Position numbers and translations under genes: made by a program. 64,000 nucleotides of DNA from Cognatilysobacter segetis. Lineage in GTDB: Bacteria; Pseudomonadota; Gammaproteobacteria; Xanthomonadales; Xanthomonadaceae. Position 1 is the first letter of the stretch. The number at the start of each line of letters is the position of its first letter. The DNA lies in assembly GCF_004359965.1 (NCBI RefSeq), contig NZ_SMRQ01000003.1:1-64000 (forward strand), in the 5' to 3' direction. Below the pieces are notes generated by a model. The model had not been told where the DNA came from, ran no database searches, and was given only the letters and a program-made list of their open reading frames with translations. This document shows positions 59,222 to 64,000 of the stretch, piece by piece.

Positions 59222-61384
59222 TCAGGCGCGCCGCGCCTGCTCCACGCCGGGCAGCGCGGCGAGCTTGCCGAGCACGTCGGTCAGCTGGCCGTAGTCGGCC
59301 ACGCGCAACCGCAGCTGCAGGACCACCTGCGTGCCGCCGCGAACGTGCTCGGTATTCATAGCGGTCAGGGCGACGCCGGCCTGCGCGACGACGTTGGTGA
59401 CTTCCTTGAGCAGCCACTTGCGGTCGAGCGCGACCAGCTCGACGCCCACGTCGTAGGCGCTGCCGCCCCGTCGCCATTCCACCGGCAGGACGCGTTGCGG
59501 CTCGGCCGCGGCGAGCCGCTGGAACGCGGCGCAGTCGGGGCGATGCACGCTCACGCCGCGGGCCCGCGTGAGATAGCCGGCGATCGCCTCGCCCGGCAGC
59601 GGCTGGCAGCAGCGCGCGATCTGCACGAGCAGGTTGCCGACCCCCTCGACGGTGAACTCGCTCGCCCGCCCGCCGCGCGGCTTGCGTACGGCCGGAGCCG
59701 GCGCCGGCGTGGCCGCGACCGGCTCGCGCGTCGCGCGCTCGTGCTCCAGCAGCACGCGCCCGACCTGGTGCGGCCCGACGTCGCCGAGCGCGACCAGCAC
59801 GAACAGGTCGGCATCGGTCGCCGCATGGAAGCGGTCGCGCGCCGGCGCGAGGCTCGCGTTGAGCAGCGACAGCCGGCGCAGCTCCTTTTCCAGCATCTCG
59901 CGTCCGGCCTGTTCGTTGCGCGCACGGTCGAGCCGGTTGAACCACGTGCGCACCTTTTCGCGCGAGCGCGGGCTGGCGAGGAAGCCGTTCGACGCGACGA
60001 GCCAGTCGCGCCGCGGCTCCGACACCTTGCCGGTGAGGATCTCGACGTGGTCGCCGCTGCGCAGCTTGTGGTCGAGCGGGACGATGCGGCCGTCGACCTT
60101 CGCGCCGCGGCAGCGATGCCCCACGTCCGTATGCACGTGGTAGGCGAAATCGAGCGGCGTCGCGCCCGCCGGCAGGTCGACGACCTCGCCCTTGGGCGTC
60201 AGCACGTAGACGCGGTCCTCGAGCAATTCGCTGTCGAGTTCGCCCGCGAGCGCGCCCTCCTCGCCCGCGCTTTCCAGCAGGCGGCGCATCCACGCGATCT
60301 TGCGTTCGAACGCGGCGCTGGCCGTGGCGCTGGCGCCGCCGGGTCCGCCTCCTTCCTTGTACTTCCAGTGCGCGGCGACGCCGAGCTCGGCCTGCCGGTG
60401 CATGTCGTGCGTGCGGATCTGCACTTCCAGCGTCTTGCCTTCCGGCCCGACCACCGCGGTGTGCAACGAGCGGTAATCGTTGCGCTTGGGCCGCGCGATG
60501 TAGTCGTCGAACTCGCTCGGGATCGGCACCCACGTCGCATGCACGATGCCGAGGGCCGCGTAGCAGGCCGCCACGTCGTCGACCAGCACGCGCACCGCGC
60601 GCAGGTCGTAGAGCTCGCCGATCGGGACGTGCTTGCGCTGCATCTTCTTCCAGATGGACTAGATGTGCTTGGGGCGGCCGGCCACGTCGGCATGGATGCC
60701 CTGCGCCTCCAGCGCCTCGCGCAGCGTCGACTTGACGCTCTCGATGTACTGCTCGCGCGCGACGCGCTTCTCGTCGAGCAGGCGCGCGATCTGCTGGTAC
60801 GTCGCGGGCTCGAGGAAGCGGAACGCGAGGTCCTCCAGCTCCCACTTGAGCTGCCAGATGCCGAGCCGGTTCGCGAGCGGTGCGTGGATGTCGCGCGTCA
60901 ATGCCGCAAGTGCGCGGCGTTCGTTTTCCGGCAACGACGCGGCCAGCCGCATGCGCGCGAGCTGGCGCGCCAGCAGGATCGGCACGACGCGCAGGTCGCG
61001 CACCATCGCGAGCAGTAGCCGGCGCAGGCCTTCGCTGCCGCGGCCGCCCGGATGCCGCGCATGCAGCGTCCAGACCGGCTCGGCGGCCCGCTGGCCCTCG
61101 ACCAGCGCGGCGACGGCGGGAAAGCGCGACATGAACGTCTCGCCGAGCGCAGCCGCGAGGCCCGGCCAGTCGTGCACGAGCGACGCCGCGATGACTTCGC
61201 CATCGGCGCCGAGCACGGCCAGCGAGCCGAGCGTGGAGTCCACGCGCGCCCACCCGTCGTCGTCGAGCGCGGGCGCCTCCGCGGTGGCCAGGGCGTCGCG
61301 CAGGGCCGCACCGAGCGCACCCGCGGCGGGAAGGGCGAGCGCATCGGCGAGGCGGTGCGTCGTCGGAGGGCGCGGCGCGTTCAT
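59222..61384 (-). pseudogene. relA: RelA (GTP pyrophosphokinase), interrupted by in-frame TAG
   Basis: Full-length frame of 720 codons matching RelA (E. coli 744). Codon 242 is TAG (60659-60661) where the family has Tyr in the motif GRPKHIYSIWKKM; sequence on both sides continues in the same frame (RPKHI, then SIWKKMQRKH). Residues 1-241 are the degenerate hydrolase domain, lacking the catalytic His-Asp pair. The 3' part holds the synthetase (YRSLHTAVVGPEGKTLEVQI), TGS (VYVLTPKGEVVDLPAGATPL), zinc-finger-like (IARCCQPLPGEAI) and ACT domains. An ATG at 60643 could restart the 473-residue C-terminal piece. Either a true null or split gene, or a base error. A bifunctional SpoT elsewhere would be needed. 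Confidence 0.88.
60659..60661 (-). other. Premature TAG codon within relA
   Basis: On the coding strand the codons run CAC ATC TAG TCC ATC TGG. A TAC or TAT to TAG change is a single substitution. No frameshift accompanies it and the flanking protein is well conserved. Confidence 0.9.
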
Positions 61385-61441
61385 CGAAAAGCCGGGACGG
61401 AGCGATCTACACTAGCCGGCATCCGTCCGGAGGAACAGTTC

Positions 61442-61933
61442 ATGGCCCTTGCCCGTTCGCGCGCCCTCGTCCTCGCCGTCGCGTTGGCCTGCGCCTCGCT
61501 TGCGGCGCACGCCGCGCCGCCGATCGAGCAGCAGATGACGCCGGAGCAGTTCAAGGCCGCGGGGCTAAACAAGCTGTCGCCGCAGGAACTCGCGAGCCTC
61601 AACACCTGGCTCGGCCGCACGATCGAAACGGAAACCGCGAAGGCTGCCGTCGCCGCGAAGAAGAAGGTCGAGGACGAGAACCGCGGCTTCTTCAACTTCG
61701 GCTCGTCCGAGCCGGTGAAGTCGGCGATCACCGGCGAGTTCCGCGGGTTCGCGATGGGCCGTACGTACACGCTCGACAACGGGCAGGTGTGGCGCCAGAT
61801 CGACGAGGCCAGCCTCGCCGGCGTGCGCAAGACCCATCCCGAAGTGGTGATCTCGCCGAGCGTGATCGGCAATGCCTGGTACATGGGCATCAAGGGCTAC
61901 GGCACGCGCGCGAAGGTGATGCGCGTCAAGTGA
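61442..61933 (+). CDS. Small exported protein of unknown function
   Basis: 163 residues with a signal peptide (MALARSRALVLAVALACASL, cleavage after AHA). The mature part starts with PPIEQQMTPEQFKAAGLNKLSPQELASLNTWL, a helix-turn element, then a short charged helix (KAAVAAKKKVEDE). A likely SH3-like beta region follows: SAITGEFRGFAMGRTYTLDNGQVWRQIDEASL and GNAWYMGIKGYGTRAKVMRV. I recognise this pattern from conserved hypothetical secreted proteins of Xanthomonadaceae but no function. Strong GGAGGAA lies six nt before the ATG. It is divergent from relA and convergent with hrpA. Confidence 0.85.
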   Translation: MALARSRALVLAVALACASLAAHAAPPIEQQMTPEQFKAAGLNKLSPQELASLNTWLGRTIETETAKAAVAAKKKVEDENRGFFNFGSSEPVKSAITGEFRGFAMGRTYTLDNGQVWRQIDEASLAGVRKTHPEVVISPSVIGNAWYMGIKGYGTRAKVMRVK

Positions 61934-61951
61934 GGCCCGCCGCGCCGCGGC

Positions 61952-64000
61952 TCAGCCCGTGAGCTGGGCGAGCCGCTGCGCGAGCTTCTTCGGCGACGCG
62001 CCGCCGCGCGCGCCCAGTTCCTGCGCGAACAGCGAGACGCGCAGTTCCTCCAGATCCCAGCGGAACGCATCCCAGTCGGGATCGTCGCCGTCGGCGCGTG
62101 CGAGCGCCTGCGCGAACGGGCGCAGCTCGAGCATGCGCGCCTGGTCGCGCGCTGGATCGCGCAGCGCACGCTCGGCGCGTAGCGCCAGCGCCTTCAGGTA
62201 GCGCGGATATTCGCGCAGCGCCGACGCCGGCGTATCGCGCAGGAAACCGGGCGGCGTGAGCGAGGCGAGGTGCGCCCGCATGTCGTCGAGGTTGCCGCTG
62301 GCCCAGCCCATCAACGGCGACTCGAACTTCGCGCGCGCGTCGGCGACGGCCGCAAGGATCGCCTCGGCCTGGCGCAGGCGCTCCATCGCCTCGGGGAAGA
62401 GTCCCTTCGCGACCTGTTCGCGGCGCGCGTCGAAGGCCTCCGGGTCGCGGACCGCGGCGAGCCCGTCGACGGTGAGGGCCTCGAACGCGCCGTCGACGAG
62501 GTCGAGCCGCAGCCGGTCGCCTTCCTTCAGCGACGCCGCCTCGCCCGAGCGCGGCGCCGCCGATTCGATCGCCGCGTACAGCAGGGCGGTCTTCGGCGAC
62601 ACCGGCAGTTGCTTGCGTGCCTGGCGCATGCGGTCGGCCGAGGCGAGGCGCAGCAGGCGGCGCACGCCGGCGGGATGTTCCCGTGCGGCCTCGTCGCGCT
62701 GGGCGAAGACCTGCACCGACGCGCTGTCGCCGTCGTCGTGGAGCGCCGGGAACGCGGGAACGCCGCCCGCGCCGCGCACCGTTTCCGGAATGCGCGTCGG
62801 CGGGAACGCGGTCAGCCCCTCCTGCGCGAGCCCGCTCGACGCCTTCTCCGCGAACGCATCCGCGGCGAGCGCGCCGAAGCGCTCGCGCAGGTCGTCGAGG
62901 TCGCGCGATTCGGCCAGTACATGGCGGCCGTCGCGGTCGAGCAGGCGCAGGTTCGTCCGCAGGTGCGGCTCAATCGCGGCCTCGTCGAACTCCGTCGCCG
63001 CGACCTGCGCGCCGGTGAGCTTGGACAGGAAGCGCGCGAGCGTGCCGGTGAACGTGTCGGGCTCGACCGGGCGGCCCTTGTCCCACGCGCCGTGCGCTTC
63101 CGCGAACGCCTTCGCGAAGTCGGGCGCCGGCACGAAGTTGCGGCGCTGCGCCTTGGGCAGCGAGCGGATCAGCGCGGCCGCCTTGTCGGCGACGAAACCC
63201 GGCGCCAGCCACGACAGCTGCGGCGCGTCGAGCGCGTTGAGCAGGTGCAGGGGCACGGCGAGCGTCATCCCGTCGTCGGGCGCGCCCGGCTCGAAGCGGT
63301 AGACGACGGCGAGCTGCACGTCGCCCATGCGCAGGAACGGCGGGAAGCGCGAGGCGGTGCTCGCCTCGCCGATCATCAGGTCGTCCAGCGACCATTCGAG
63401 CGCGGCCTTCTCGTTCGCCGGCAGCTTCGCGTACCAGGCGTCCAGCGCCTGCACGTTGTGCACGTGCGCCGGAAGGCGGTCGAGGTACCACTGCGCCATC
63501 CACTCCTCGTCGACGACGAGGCCGGCGCGGCGCTGCTTGGCTTCCTCGTCCTTCGCCCGTTCGAGCGTGGCGAGGTTCTTCTTCAGGAAGCCCGAGCGTG
63601 TGTTGATCTCCCCGGTGACCAGCGCGTCGCGCGCGAAGATGACGCGGCTTTCCTCGGGAAACATCGCGCCGTAATGGATCGGCTTCTTCGGCGCGAGCAC
63701 GAGGCCGAACAGCGAGATCTGCTCGCTGCCGATCACGCGGCCCTGCGAACGCGACCAGCGCGGATCGCTCTGCCGGCGCGAGAGCAGATGCGGCAGCTCG
63801 TCGATCGCCCACTGCGGCTCGATCGACGCGTTGATCAGCGCCCACACGCGCTCGGTGTCGAGTAGCGTGGCCGACAGCACCCACGGCGGCGGCTTCTTCG
63901 CCAGCGGCGAGCCGGGGAAGAGCTGGAACTTGCGGCCGCGCGGCCCGTCGTAGCCGCGGTCGGCGCGCTGGCCGACCTGCGTCGGCAGGCCGGCGAGCAC
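61952..64000 (-). CDS. hrpA: ATP-dependent RNA helicase HrpA, C-terminal part (runs off window end)
   Basis: The frame is open through position 64000, giving 682 residues of the C-terminal half of a DEAH-box helicase; the ATPase motifs lie beyond the window. The sequence matches the DUF3418 region of HrpA: RGRKFQLFPGSPLAKKPPPWVLSA, RIEPQW-like SIEPQWAIDELPHLLSRRQSDPRWSRSQGRVIGSEQISLFGLVL, HYGAMFPEESRVIFARDALV, and FPPFLRMGDVQLAVVYRFEPG with DDGMTLAVPLHLLNAL. E. coli HrpA (about 1300 residues) unblocks stalled ribosomes and processes some mRNAs. The apparent start near 64000 is an internal codon. Convergent with the exported protein at an 18-bp gap. Confidence 0.93.
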   Translation of the reverse strand: MLAGLPTQVGQRADRGYDGPRGRKFQLFPGSPLAKKPPPWVLSATLLDTERVWALINASIEPQWAIDELPHLLSRRQSDPRWSRSQGRVIGSEQISLFGLVLAPKKPIHYGAMFPEESRVIFARDALVTGEINTRSGFLKKNLATLERAKDEEAKQRRAGLVVDEEWMAQWYLDRLPAHVHNVQALDAWYAKLPANEKAALEWSLDDLMIGEASTASRFPPFLRMGDVQLAVVYRFEPGAPDDGMTLAVPLHLLNALDAPQLSWLAPGFVADKAAALIRSLPKAQRRNFVPAPDFAKAFAEAHGAWDKGRPVEPDTFTGTLARFLSKLTGAQVAATEFDEAAIEPHLRTNLRLLDRDGRHVLAESRDLDDLRERFGALAADAFAEKASSGLAQEGLTAFPPTRIPETVRGAGGVPAFPALHDDGDSASVQVFAQRDEAAREHPAGVRRLLRLASADRMRQARKQLPVSPKTALLYAAIESAAPRSGEAASLKEGDRLRLDLVDGAFEALTVDGLAAVRDPEAFDARREQVAKGLFPEAMERLRQAEAILAAVADARAKFESPLMGWASGNLDDMRAHLASLTPPGFLRDTPASALREYPRYLKALALRAERALRDPARDQARMLELRPFAQALARADGDDPDWDAFRWDLEELRVSLFAQELGARGGASPKKLAQRLAQLTG

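Noticed and set aside
57297-61253. A 1318-codon minus-strand frame across the glycosyltransferase and relA
   Set aside because: Shifted frame relative to relA and antisense to the glycosyltransferase; no recognisable domain.

Overview
The window is high-GC, gene-dense chromosomal DNA from a gammaproteobacterium. Gene content and order point to the Xanthomonadaceae, close to Lysobacter or Luteimonas: yicC/rph-rdgB-hemW, lptD-surA-pdxA-rsmA-apaG-apaH next to folA-thyA-lgt, and pilGHIJ-chpABC without pilK beside gshB-tonB. I found no tRNA, rRNA, CRISPR array, insertion sequence or prophage. Nearly all of it is core chromosome with very short or overlapping gene junctions (many ATGA overlaps). 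The assignment rests on gene order and protein similarity recognised by eye, not on a search.

Layout. 1-10 kb: divergent yicC (cut by the window edge) and rph, then rdgB, a small membrane protein, hemW, a DUF1631 protein and a PilZ protein, facing a CHASE-GGDEF-EAL protein; then pepQ against crcB/msrB. 10-20 kb: outer-membrane assembly and housekeeping genes lptD-surA-pdxA-rsmA-apaG-apaH, convergent with folA, thyA and lgt. 20-24 kb: lemA with two TPM-domain genes, a TerC-family protein and dgkA. 23.7-26.3 kb: an exported isoaspartyl peptidase/asparaginase divergent from a secreted subtilase. 26.3-32 kb: a co-directional two-component system followed by a MacAB-type tripartite export system. 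32-37 kb: DUF486 and Mpo1-like membrane proteins, mazG-cysQ-nudE, then bioA-rsmE. 37-49 kb: the type IV pilus chemosensory operon pilG-pilH-pilI-pilJ-chpA-chpB-chpC on the minus strand. 49-57 kb: gshB and a TonB-family gene, then tsaB, a YoaA/DinG helicase, a TPR-like lipoprotein and mrcB. 57-64 kb: a two-domain glycosyltransferase, a relA gene broken by an in-frame TAG, a small exported protein, and the C-terminal part of hrpA.

How the genes fit together. Several loci serve the envelope: LptD/SurA for outer-membrane and LPS assembly, Lgt for lipoproteins, MrcB for peptidoglycan, DgkA for lipid recycling. Two loci serve surface behaviour: the c-di-GMP group near hemW and the Pil-Chp pathway with its neighbouring tonB. 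The most unusual points are the nonsense codon splitting relA, a CheB-like ChpB that has lost all three catalytic residues in an operon that also lacks the CheR-type pilK, a very long charged repeat helix inside ChpA, and a MacA-type adaptor with a large insert preceded by direct repeats that could be the operator of the adjacent response regulator. I did not find a wholly new multi-gene system; these are the best leads.
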